Source of the DNA: Lepidodermella squamata
Taxonomy: Eukaryota > Gastrotricha
Length of the DNA stretch: 64,000 bases
NCBI GenBank assembly: GCA_047495785.1
Contig: JBLDXI010000015.1
Location: forward strand, 4,030,001 to 4,094,000
Reading direction: 5' to 3'
Position 1 is the stretch's first letter. Every line of letters begins with the position of its first letter. Shown here piece by piece: positions 48,682-59,868 of the stretch. The translations under genes and the position numbers were made by a program. Below the pieces are notes generated by a model, which was not told the DNA's origin, made no database searches, and saw only the letters and a program-made list of their open reading frames with translations.

Positions 48682-50946
48682 TTGATCGCTTGTTTTAGTA
48701 ATATCAAATACACATTACTTGATATCCCAGGAATGAAATGAAAACTATGACCCAACTCTCAACTTTTTGCGCTGAATACGATGGTGCAAAGCATTTGGAG
48801 AAAAAATTGAGTAGAATGCATGTTTTACCTGTCCGAAAATACCAACTTTTGGGGGGTATCCGAATTCTAGAAAATTCAAAGTCGACGATTCCAGGCCGAG
48901 ACTAAGGGTACATACTGGGACTATTGAGATGTACCTCCAGTAAAAATATCACGCAATGAATCACGGCAATACTTATAATATGAAAAAACCAGTATTATGC
49001 TTTACTGTGGACGAATTATCTTTTGTCACAGATACCTAATAGTCTCTGGTGCTTCAATCTATGGTGAGAGACACCTAGTATATGTGATATGAAAGTAAAA
49101 TTGTACGTCATGGCGCGCCAGCGAGACTTTATTCTTCAAACGAATTTTTATTTTTGCGACCTCATCTAAATATACTTGTCACCATTACGATCAAATGGAG
49201 AGCTTTATTGAGTAAATTGAAACGATTATACTGTTAGGTTCATTTTTTATTCCGCGACATTGTGTGACCACTTAAAAGTCCAATCTAATGCGCACGCTGA
49301 TTGGTCAATCGATCGTTGCTATGACTCCCGGATGAAACGTTCTGTCGTGCGATCCATAAGATTTTTTGCAACAAGTGTTTTTTGCCGCAGCAATTTACCA
49401 CAATTAATATGGAGTTTACGCTCGTGGTCAATGGAAACCGGGCAGATGGTGTGGCAAGGTCATTTTTTTCATAAATATAAAATAATTTATTAGTGGATCG
49501 CACGACGGAAATGTTTCATTCCGGAGTCATTAGCAACGATAAATTGACCAATCAGCATGCGCGCCAAGGTTCAACTTACCAGTGGTTCCACAATGGAGTA
49601 TCGCGACTTTTTCGCACCTGACCCAGTTTCCTTCCTTTTGCGCGCAGAATGTCTACATTTTATCTGTAATTACACTTTTTCAACGAAAACAGAAAATGAA
49701 ATAAAGATATTATAATGAATCATGCATAACATTTAAAGCAAATGACCGAAAATAAGTGAAAAGTGGGGTTTGGCGAAAATTTTGACATGGTGAGATTTTG
49801 ATGCCGCTTTCAAGATCAGTAAACGAGGAGTCGATTGGTATATAAAATAGGTTGATAGTCATCCAGGGTTGCCGAGAAAATGGGCTTTACAGTTTAGGAG
49901 TGAAAATTTCTAATTTCGAAAAATGCGCGCTTAAAATAATTGAGTTTTCAAAACCTATATTAAAAATCCCCCTACTTATAAATTCTGATGTTATATTTTT
50001 CATGCGATGTCGACATTTCATAGGGCAATCTGAGGTGAGGAATCTCGCTATATATTCAACAATTTTGTTGGGATCAAGCTAGTGTCTCTGGGACAACCTC
50101 AATCAATGGCACTTCCCAGAGCATCTCTGGGGTTTTCCGTGTTTTAAGGCGGATGGGAGCATCCTTGAGTTCTGAAATTTAAAAATTCAAAATCCTCAAT
50201 AAAAACTGAGTAAAGACATCTAGGAATCTAAGAATCTTCCCTCCTCAAGTCAACACACGTTTTGCCATTTGCTTGAAAATACAGAAAATACGCCAAACCC
50301 CACTTTTCACTTATTTTCGGTCAAATGAAAGATAAATCTTATGGTGAAGTTGCTTGCTTTTCAGGGCTTGGTTGATGTCTTTCGAAGCGAGTGCCGTTAA
50401 GATGAGTAATTTAGCGGATTCCATTGTCCAGTTATAATCCATTATATAAATACATTTTAGGGCGATTGCTTTGGAAGATGTGAACCTCTGTTCTATATCA
50501 GGGAAGCTGGAAACCCCAGCTACCGGCAAGGCTACCGGACGTTGGAAACCTTTGATTAACCCGCTAATAATCATTTATTATTGTAAACAGTTATTTGAAT
50601 ATAATTTGAAAGAAGCGGTGTCGCATTGCGTGGCCCCGGGTCCTCCAATCCAGATCTCTATGAGCATAAGAAGTGGTCAGTTTTTTGTTCTTCTTAGCGA
50701 AAAATGATGATTCAAATTCAAAAATACAACTTCCTTGATAACGCGATAATAAATTCCAAGAGGGAGTAATCTCAAAATCGGTGCTCATAATTTATCGGCA
50801 AAAGATAATTACTGACAACGGCTTCGAAATTCCAAGAACAACTAATGACGTAGGTGTTAGGTTGTTTTTATCGCGACACTTACGTATTATGAACGCACAG
50901 TATGTCTTATTTAGGAATATATTATTTTCCGGTGATAGGACAGAAA
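48682..50946. other. Intergenic stretch, duplicated flanks and fold-back element
   Basis: 48682-48780 resembles the A-B spacer at 62530-62600. 48985-49260 is the repeated 3' flank. 49289-49564 is a fold-back element. 50600-50946 corresponds to the 5' flank of A genes, but the expected start codon region is missing. No gene. Confidence 0.5.
49289..49564. mobile_element. Fold-back element with about 66-bp inverted arms
   Basis: GCGCACGCTGATTGGTCAAT at 49289 through ...TCGTGCGATCC (about 49354) is mirrored by GGATCGCACGACGG (49495) through ...ATTGACCAATCAGC and GCGCGC (49564). About 140 bp separate the arms. No ORF; MITE-like. Confidence 0.65.
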
Positions 50947-53139
50947 GGATAGGAGATAGACAGAGAAAATTATAGAATAGCTAGAAATGAGAAAAATCAG
51001 GCCCTTGAACGCTTGAAAATTATTAAGGATCAAACTGAATTTTCTGAATTGGACAAATTACTTGAAAATCCGACTGATTATGATAATATCAAAAAATTCT
51101 GGCTGGAAATAAAAAAATTGAGGGGAGAGAATAGAGAGAAAAGCGAACCCAATCCTCTTGAAAAAGAAGACGGCTCACTTACCAGCGGAATTGACGAAAT
51201 ATTAGAAGTAATGAAAACGTATTTCATTGATCTTTTACAAGGACTTGAAAAGGAACCAATAACCCCGACGATGAAATTCTATTAGATAAAAATCCAAATT
51301 TAACGGAAATTACTCTCACCGAAATTAAAAATGCCATCGACCACATGAAAAACGGTAAAGCCCCGGGTATAGATGAAGTAAGACCCGAAATGATCAAAGC
51401 TCTGAGCGAGGCCAATATTGAATGGCTCAGGGAAATTTTGAATCGAGCTTGGATAGATAAGAGGGTCCCAGAAGAATGGTCAACGGCTATAATTACCCCA
51501 ATTTATAAAAATAAAGGTGAGAAATCAAAATGCCAAAATTACAGAGGCATTAGCCTCTTAAGTGTTGTAGGAAAACTCTATGCCATTATTCTCGAACGAA
51601 AATTGAGAGCATTAATTGGGTCAAAAATTTCTAAACTGCAATTTGGTTTTCAACCCTTCAAGGGCACCAGAGACTGCATTTACGTTCTCCGACAAATTAT
51701 TGAGAAAATTATATTCTTTAAGAAGGAACTCCACCTAGTCTTCATCGATCTCGAAAAAGCCTATGATCTGGTGGACAGGGAAAAAGTATGGGCCGCCCTC
51801 CAAAATATGGGTGTAGAACCCAGCTTAATTGAAGCTATTCAAAGTCTATATAAAGTAAATAAAGTTGCTGTTAGAGTCGATTCTGAGCTCTCCGATTTCT
51901 TCTATGTTACCAGGGGACTAAGACAGGGTTGCCCGTTGTCTCCTTTGCTATTCATAGCGACCTTCAACAAAATTTGCGAAAAAATATCTGCTGAAAAATT
52001 AGGCTTTCCTATTAGCGAAACCGCAAACAGCGAGACCGCTATGAGCGAGACTGATTTCCTAAATTTACTAGCGTTTGCTGACGACGGAACACTTTTAGGC
52101 ATGAACCACGACGAAATTTCACGACTACTTCACATTTTCGATTTGGCTTGCACCGAATTAGGTCTGAAAATTAACGCGGCAAAAACTCAATATATGATTA
52201 TTTCTAGAGACGAGTCAGCCACTCAAAATTACGAATTGGAATTGAACGGGAAAAAACTTGAAAAAGTGACCAAATTTAAATATTTAGGGAGTTTTATTAC
52301 TAGTGACGGCAAAATCGATGAGGAACTAAACTACAGAATTTCTAAGGCAGGCAGTGTTTTCGGCGCCATGAATAAATTCATGTGCAACAAAAGTCAGGTT
52401 TCCATAGCTACAAAACTTAAGGTACTGACATGTGTTATAATACCTACCATCATTTACGCCTGCGAATCGTGGAACATATCGATAGCCCAAGAAAATAGAC
52501 TAAACACTATAGAATATCGATGGCTTCGATCTATAGTAGGTGTCCACCTAATGGACTATATTCCAAATATAGACATTCGACTCGCGTTATGCGGAGGTCT
52601 CATTGAAGTGAGCCGCATTGTTGAAAAACAAAGGCTAAGGTATCTAGGTCACATAATTAGGTCACGTGACTATGACGTAGAAGGACTAATACACAAAATA
52701 TATATTTGGACGCCTCCGCTTGGGTGGTTTGCACCCAGAGGTAGACCTCGAACCAGATGGATCAACGGAGTGCATAGAAGCCTAATTAAAGTAGGTCTTA
52801 CTAAGGAAATTCGCCGGAAAAAGAAAACCAATAAGAAAAATAAGGTCAAGGATAAGAAAAATAAAACCACTAAGAAACGAGAAAATAGAAAAAATCCCGG
52901 CGAAAAGGATTTTGAGATCAAAATTATTCCCGATGTCCAACTAGCGGAATCGGTCTCTTTCGAAAAAGATGAATGGCGCACGGTTGTAAACTCGATTGAA
53001 AATTATGAATTCTATACAAAAAGCAGAATCCTCGACTGTGGGGGTGGGTGAGGTTCATTCTTCGCCTGCTTTCGCCCTCTTCAAAACCGGAAACGGTACA
53101 CGACGCTCAGTCTCGAAGAGGCAAAATAAAACTATTATT
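50947..53139 (+). mobile_element. 5'-truncated RTE-like LINE with 12-bp target-site duplication
   Basis: The element is bounded by identical ATAGGACAGAAA sequences at 50935-50946 and 53140-53151. Only part of the linker and the reverse transcriptase remain; the endonuclease is absent, as in typical 5'-truncated retrotransposition. The 3' end is AAAATAAAACTATTATT-like. It is inserted in the 5' coding part of an A-type gene. Confidence 0.85.
51013..53051 (+). pseudogene. RTE-like reverse transcriptase, truncated and frameshifted
   Basis: 51013-51285 encodes the region before the RT in one frame; the main ORF 51345-53051 continues in another, so one indel lies near 51280. The RT contains KNGKAPGIDEVRPEMIKAL, YRGISLLSVVGK, LVFIDLEKAYD, LRQGCPLSPLLF, the catalytic FADD (residues 244-247 of the ORF from 51345) and KYLGSFITSDGKI. 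The C-terminus has GRPRTRWINGV followed by a lysine-rich tail. This layout is that of RTE-clade LINEs. The endonuclease is missing, so the copy is dead. Confidence 0.8.
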
Positions 53140-53178
53140 ATAGGACAGAAAACTGGTAGTAGAGTGAAGGATTCAACG

Positions 53179-55085
53179 ATGAGTCGTGATGACCGCATGC
53201 ATTCTTCAAGCTCGTTCAGTAATCACTCTATGACTGGTGCTTCCCCACCTAATCCTTGGATTGAACGAGTTCAACTACAACGAAGTCAATACAGCGTTAA
53301 CAGCGAATCGGCTTGCACTTTGATGGCTGCTGAGGCCACTCTACGACTTTTAAGCACTGATGAATTCACTGGCCATCTAGCCCAGCCAACCGTCAACACT
53401 TTGGAAAAGATTCTCGATACGAGTTCAAACGTTAAATGCGACCATCTAGCTGCGCAAGATGTGTTCGACGGCGGCGTTATTCGATATTCGATGGGGTTGG
53501 TATACCACTCGGAAAAGCAAATTCTCCTAAAAGATATCGCTAAACTTGCCAAGGTAGTGACAAAATCGCTGGATAATGGCCCGTTCGGTCTATTAATAAT
53601 AAAACCGCCTGAATCAATTGCTTTGATCGTACAATCCGCGACTCGATTCATTTTATTCGACTCACATGGCCGACCCCATACTTCTGGTGCCTACTTCTCT
53701 GTTGCAAATTCTATTACTTCGATTTTGAGTGAAATTAATTCGATTTGGCCCGTCACACATTGCGATGACAGCAGCGGTTCGTCACTGCAATTTGAGATGC
53801 TGAATACACTTCAGTTTGGGGCTATTACTCGGAAACCAATTCCGATTCGCCAGCTGCCTCATCTGGATCTGTTGCCAGTGCGACATTCTAGTTTGGAGGC
53901 TAAGGTTTCGGATTTGGCGAAGCAGGTCTCAACACTTATGAAGGAACTTGGTGTCGCTCAGGTAACATATTTAATTATTAATTTTTATTTAATCGAGCAT
54001 TGAAAATTGCGAAGTTTTTTGAATTTGCAGCAATTTTCCTTAAAATCCTAAAGGGGCTCATAATTTCAAAAAGCTGAATACTGAGGGCTTAATACGGACG
54101 ACGAGCAAGTTTCACGTAAAAGTAAACGGGGGTGTGACATTTGGGGTTCTTTATACTTGATATACGAGTCGACCGTCTTTCTGAGTATCGCGGCGATCAT
54201 GGTAATATTTTCGATCACGAGTTTGGAACGCAATTGAAAATTATTAGTCATGAGAGGCATGTTTAAGTTTTATTTGCACGCGGTACTATTTTAGGCCTGG
54301 GGGCTTAAATCGGGAAAGGTCTTATTATAACCCTGAGGATTTAGTCCGGATTTTAAGGTATTCAACAGTCAAACCATCCATTTACCTCATTTGAGATTCA
54401 AGAATTTGAAATGTACACAGGAAAAACCTGAGCTGAAACCGATGGTTGTTACTGGGTTTTCAAAGTATCACCCGTTTGGACCAAATTGTTCAGATATTTT
54501 TGTTTTTCAATGAAATCACCTCCCCTTCAATTTCATCGATGCATCCTCGAATTCTGCTACATAATGGAGGTGATATTTTCATTTATCTTACAGCTGCGAA
54601 TCGTTGAGCTTGAAAGCAGGAATGTGAGCATGGTTTCAGAACTGTCACGATTCTTAAACAGCCTTCTGCAAGTTCAGACCGCCTCAGCCGTTAACAATAC
54701 CGAAGCGATCAACAAATTGGCTCACGAATTTAACCTTTCGTTGAACACAGCGAACGCCGCTTCTACTTCAGCCACGCCGACAACAGCTGAAAATATGCCC
54801 GAAAAACCGATTATTAACTATTTCCATTGCTGCCGATGCCGTCAGACTATGTCGAAAGAATACGTCTTCAGCGTGTCGACCTGCTCTCATGAAATGTGCC
54901 GCGAGTGTGCTGGTTTGTACATCGGACATAAAATTGTGGCCATGAGTTATCCAATTGTGTGCCCAGTCCCAGATTGCCACCAGGCAATGAACCCCGAAGA
55001 TATCCGTCTTGTTTTGAATGAAAATCAAACGGCATTATTCAACAGGGATATAGAAGGATATCATCACAGGCAGCATTTTCGTTAG
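53179..55085 (+). CDS. A-type gene with LINE-disrupted 5' end (424 aa from internal ATG)
   Basis: Exons 53179-53961 and 54594-55085 join in phase 0. The original start region is missing: upstream of the LINE the sequence passes from the 5' flank straight to GGTGATAGGAC, deleting the MSFSTDYYYH-type start. The first usable ATGs are 53179 or one within the LINE tail (53005), which is in frame. The conserved domain is intact: Cys46 (NSESACTLMA) and Asp161-Ser-His163 (FDSHGRPHTSG, Arg to Gly). The coiled coil and RING (CCRC, CSHEMCREC, CPVPDC) are intact, but the C-terminal tail differs (GYHHRQHFR). Expression from a new start is possible but unproven. The B gene follows 140 nt downstream. Confidence 0.6.
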
Positions 55086-55216
55086 GGCATGTCGTTTTTG
55101 CCTGCCCTTGCCCTGATAAATTCGAACGATGATTGATCGCTTGCTTTATTAGTATCCGATACCATTGCCTTGAATATCCAAGAAGCAAATGAAAAAATGA
55201 CTTCTCTGAATACCTT

Positions 55217-55225
55217 AGGCTTTTA
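55217..55225 (+). promoter_or_regulatory. Acceptor-like site before B gene
   Basis: TACCTTAG ends at 55218, 7 nt before the ATG at 55226. It corresponds to the sites before all other B genes. Confidence 0.4.
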
Positions 55226-57586
55226 ATGGCATCAAGTCGACCAAGAACTGGCAGTCTGGACAGCCCTCGTCCCGAATCTGCTACCAAAAATTACCGGCAT
55301 TTTCTCTGTTTGAAATGTCGTAAATTGTCGAGTTATGAGGATGTCTTCGAGTCGTCTGATTGTGGCCACCTATTTTGTCGACATTGCGTGACATCTTTCA
55401 TCCTCGACCGCTACCTTTTGCGCTGTCCAATGTACCCGCGTTGCCAGGCTGAACTGTCTCGCGAGGAAGTTGCTTTAGTCATGGATGAGAGCGACATTTT
55501 GGACTTCTGCACCTCAGATGTTGCTGACGGCATTGAACAAGAATGGAACCCGCAGGAGGCTGAAAAAGAACAAAGTGTCGATCCTGATGCAACCAAGTGT
55601 CGCTTTAGCGACGATCTTTTCCAAATCTCTACCGTTTCTGCGCATCAAATTTGCGCTGCCACGGGCCATAGTGTGGCAGCCATGCCGGCAGCAGCTAAAA
55701 ATAAGCCTGAAAAACATATTATTAGCAGTTTCGATTGCTGCCAATGCCGTAAGACTATGTCGAAAGAATACGTCTTCAGCATGTCGACCTGTTCTCATGA
55801 AATGTGCCGCCCCTGCGCTATCATTTACATCGGTGACAGAGTTTGGGACAAGCAGTATCCAATCGGGTGCCCAGTCCCAGAATGCCGCAAGAAAATGGAT
55901 CCAGAAGACATCTATCTTGTGTTGGATAGAAAACTAATGGAATCATTCAAACCGGATCTACAAGCGATCAACAAATTGGCTCACGAATTTAACCTTTCGT
56001 TGAACACAGCGAACGCCGCTTCTACTTCAGCCACGCCGACAACAGCTGAAAATATGCCCGAAAAACCGATTATTAACTATTTCCATTGCTGCCGATGCCG
56101 TCAGACTATGTCGAAAGAATACGTCTTCAGCGTGTCGACCTGCTCTCATGAAATGTGCCGCGAGTGTGCTGGTTTGTACATCGGACATAAAATTGTGGCC
56201 ATGAGTTATCCAATTGTGTGCCCAGTCCCAGAATGCCACAAGATAATGGATCCTGAAGATATTTACCTTGTGTTGAATGAAAATCAAACGGCATTATTCA
56301 TAGATGGATATCATCAATGGCAGCACCGTCACATTTTTGAACACGGCTCTGAACAAGAATGGAAACCTCAGGAGGATGAAGATGAACAAAGTGTGGATCC
56401 CGATGCATCCAAGTGTGGCATTTGCGACGTTGTCAGTTCGAGCGACGATCTTTTCGAAATTTCTACCGTTTGTGCGCATCGAATATGCCGCGAATGCGCT
56501 GCGACGTGGCTGCGTTTGGCTCCAAACAGCGTCATAAGCATCAAATATTGTCCGATTCTGGATTGTTCAATCACATTTGAGCAAAGTCGGGGGGAATCAT
56601 TGCTCCAATTCGCTGATTTGCTGCCGACTCCACCTCCGGAAGAATTCACGTGTGAAATCTGCTTCACGACTCAGGTCATCTTCGACGTCTTCCAGCTTCG
56701 TGATTGCCAGCACCAGATTTGTCGCGATTGTGCTCGTGAATACATCCGCTCGCTGACTGCCGACATGAAGAAGATGACGTGTCCTATGACCGATTGCAAG
56801 GTTCGAAAATATTATTTTTATATCTTTAATTGTAATTTGTAAAAATAATTAATTATCAGATTTTACAGATAATTTTACGGATCTATATTTTCAGCTTTAC
56901 TGAAATAACACCTTAAATTTTACTCGCAAAATCGCACAGAACCGAAAGAAATTATTTAGAGCGTTGCTAAATTTAGTGCTGGAGCCTCAATTTTAATTAA
57001 GAAAATATTACTGCTCTTGCTTTTATTTTTATGCTTTAATTATTTATTTATTCCCTTTTAGGGAGAACTGACACTTCAAGACGCCGAAACTGTGGTCGAA
57101 GCAGATGAAATGAAGCGCCTTACTGACATGCTGCTGAAAAAAGCTGTCATCGACTGCTTCCATTGCCCAAAGCCGGACTGCCGCGGCCTGGCCGAGATGA
57201 TCCCACCTTGCGTTCGTTTCATCTGCCCCGTTTGTAACTATAACATGTGTACGCAGTGCAACGCTGACTGGCATGCGACGGCCACGTGTGAGGAGTACGC
57301 GAGGTGGCGCGAAGAAAACGGAACTGCCGATCAGCGTTTTACTGAATACGTCCGCGATCGGAAAGTACAGGTTTGCCCGGCTTGCAAGCAGGGTGTCGAG
57401 AAAACCGAGGGCTGCAACCACATGACATGCCGCTGTGGGGCTCATTTTTGGTCAGTTACTTATTGAATTGTCAACAATCACACAACTTGAAAATGTCCTT
57501 TTAGTTACTTATGTGGCAAGCGGTTCCAGATAGCTAATTGGGAACCACATGGCTCTTGTCCTTTGTTCCGTTATGATAATATATGA
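55226..57586 (+). CDS. B-type poly-RING RBR E3 ligase, largest copy (681 aa, three exons)
   Basis: Exons 55226-56800, 57062-57450 and 57505-57586 join in frame (2046 nt). Modules: RING-like 28-73; a degenerate remnant about 125-145 (Cys lost in FQISTVSAHQIC); an A-type RING 171-220; a second A-type RING 288-337 preceded by about 45 residues of A-gene linker; RING-like 397-447; and RING-like 476-524. IBR is about 556-600, and Rcat about 630-658 with catalytic Cys643 (EGCNHM), ending CYLCGKRFQ and FRYDNI. Bases about 55965-56235 are identical to 54705-54975 in the adjacent A gene, showing a very recent copy of the A linker plus RING into B. Intron 1 is 261 bp, intron 2 is 54 bp. Confidence 0.8.
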
Positions 57587-58268
57587 CATGGTGATTCGAT
57601 AAATCCTGATAATGTCGCGGACTCGATCAGTTTCAACTGCAATTTCTGCCTTATTAATCTAGGCTTCCCAAATGGTGTCGAATGCAATACTTGTAATATG
57701 AAAAAACCAGTATTATGCTTTACTGTGGACGAATTTTCTTTCGTCACAGACACCTAATAGTCTCTAGTCTCTGGTGCTTCAATCTATGGTGAGAGATACC
57801 TAGTATATGTGATATGAAAGTAAAATTGTACGTCATGGCGCGCGGTGCTCCAGCGAGACTTTATTCTTCAAACGAATTTTTATTTTTGCGACCTCATCTA
57901 AATATGCTTGTCACCATTACGATCAAATGGAGAGCTTTATTGAGTAAATTGAAACGATTATACTGTTAGGTTCATTTTTTTATTCTGCGAGTATCGCGAC
58001 TTTTTCGCACCTGACCCAGTTTCCTTCCTTTCGCGCGCAAATTTATCAAACCAACGATCAAAATTCAGATTCAGCGATCATCCGGAAAGCTGGTGATTTT
58101 TATTGAAATACATTTTTCCAGTAGATTTGAAAATCGCATGTCTTGTTTCGTGATTATTAAACAAAATCAGAATCCTGATTTAGACGCTCAATACATTCAC
58201 CTCTTGCGCTTGTTCTCCCTGAAGGAAAGGCGGCTGCTAATTTTGAAAGTATACAACGGTCGATTTTT
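57587..58268. other. 3' flank repeated in the cluster
   Basis: 57690-57990 repeats 48985-49260 closely (CAGTATTATGCTTTACTGTG) and 41900-42180 more distantly. No gene. Confidence 0.5.
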
Positions 58269-58478
58269 CTATCCCGTCTTCGATTTGCACTCAGCTCTCC
58301 TAAATCTTTTTCCAGCGTGGTTCATCGATTTGTGACATTTTTCGCAAAGTTTTATCGGCTCCCCTCTTTTTTGCGATAATTTTACAAATCCGCTTACAAC
58401 GGCCTTCCATTGTTTTGTTGCCTTTGGATTCCGATGACTGCAGCGAAGACAAATCTTGGGCTGCTCTTTCATTCGCAT
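58269..58478 (-). CDS. Possible small basic CxxC protein (69 aa)
   Basis: The ORF has two zinc-like pairs, CLRC (near residue 11) and CEKCHK (near 45), in a Lys/Arg-rich background. This spacing could bind one zinc. It starts with MRMKEQ. It may be a stand-alone small gene or the last exon of a minus-strand gene together with 58669-58931. Not recognised; no paralog in the window except a faint CEKCHK near 42400. Confidence 0.3.
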   Translation of the reverse strand: MRMKEQPKICLRCSHRNPKATKQWKAVVSGFVKLSQKRGEPIKLCEKCHKSMNHAGKRFRRAECKSKTG

Positions 58479-58668
58479 GATAACTTTTCAAGAAATAAAA
58501 AATCTACTCAATTTGTATAAAAATATTTAAAATATTTATTTACAATTTTTGAAATTTACATAATTCGTATTTTACATTGTTCATACGTCATTTGTATTTG
58601 ACAGTAATCGTATATGTATATATACATATCACATATAACGCTGTTTCGTTCGCTTCAGTCGTTTCAAA

Positions 58669-58931
58669 TCAATCGCTGACTTCGACATCGCTATCACCGC
58701 TGCTGCTGCTGCTGGGTTCGCTCAGCAAGGCGACGGTCGACGTTAGTTTTGTCAAGGTCGGAGACGGAGGCGATGATGTAACAATAATCGGTATCTGCGC
58801 TGGCGGTTCGATGTGTGACGTTTGCTTCACCGGCGGCTGAGACATGCTGAGAAAGCTGCTTTGGGACGGCAGCTTGACCGGCTGTTTTTCTTTCTCTTTC
58901 TTCGCCTTATCAGCTTTTTTAGCAGCTTGAG
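58669..58931 (-). CDS. Probable terminal exon of a minus-strand gene, low-complexity tail
   Basis: After a CTAG acceptor the reverse strand reads AQAAKKADKAKKEKEKQPV, then PSQSSFLSMSQPPVKQTSH and a Ser-rich acidic end (SSSSSGDSDVEVSD) before TGA at 58669-58671. Charged, Pro/Ser-rich composition with no frame breaks suggests real coding sequence. A candidate upstream exon is 59002-59217 (GFSTCQPGISSNRQ ... donor GTAAAT), but its phase does not match this acceptor, so the join is unresolved. Function unknown. Confidence 0.35.
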
Positions 58932-59217
58932 CTAGTTAATAGATGAAGTTAATAGATGAATGACGCCATGCTCGAAATTCATATTATTTTATAATTTACC
59001 TTCCGATTCTAGGCAACAAAGGCGATTTCCATCCGATGTAATCAAGCTTAAATCCGATGATTGAATGCTGAGCCGTCGATTGGAATGTGCGAGCTGGATA
59101 GCCAAAGAACTTCACTTTAATTTGCCGATTAGAACTAATACCTGGCTGACAAGTAGAAAAACCCAAATAGTGGCTATGAATAGAGACATCGTTTGCGTCG
59201 TTATGCAACGTTACCAA

Positions 59218-59868
59218 TCGTTAGTTAAACTACGCCGCCTTATATTTGCCACCAGCCACCTTGAAACGGATGCAAACCAGCGGATGCACTCAAGCTTAAA
59301 TCCGAATTATTGTACGGCGCTAACGCCTTATTGGAACCCCATTTCCAAGCGAAATCTACTATCTGTCGTAATAGTTGATACGTACGTTACTGACTTTTTT
59401 GTCAGTGCTTGTGCTTTCAGCTCATTCATCTTATAGTTTTCAGGTTACATGAGTCATGATGATTCAATTTGCGCGCTCTCGTCCCGAGTCCCCAAAACGT
59501 CATCTTGCCGTCACCATGTTGTTTTCATCTGATGTTTTTCAGACCGTTTTTCACTATAATGGCGTGAAGATGATGTTTAGGGAACCCGAATAACAATTGT
59601 GGCGAACGGGCGCTCAACCCGTCTTGATGACGTGAAAATAAATTACGAGTATAAACATGCATCTAAGAAGCAATGTAGCGCTTCAAGCATTTATCGCCCA
59701 CACACAATTGTTGACAAAACTGCTATTTATAACTTGAAAATCCCAAGGATGACTGGAACATGAAGCAGATGACTAAAATAAAAACAATGATTCATATTTC
59801 ATACCAGTTTGATTTCGCTATCATCGCAGCAGTTGCGACACGAAGGAATACGTTAATTTTATTCACTA
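59218..59868. other. Spacer, 5' flank type of A genes
   Basis: About 59400-59868 resembles 33830-34183 (CATTCATCTTA, TGATGATTCAA), the flank before the A gene at 34184. No gene. Confidence 0.5.
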
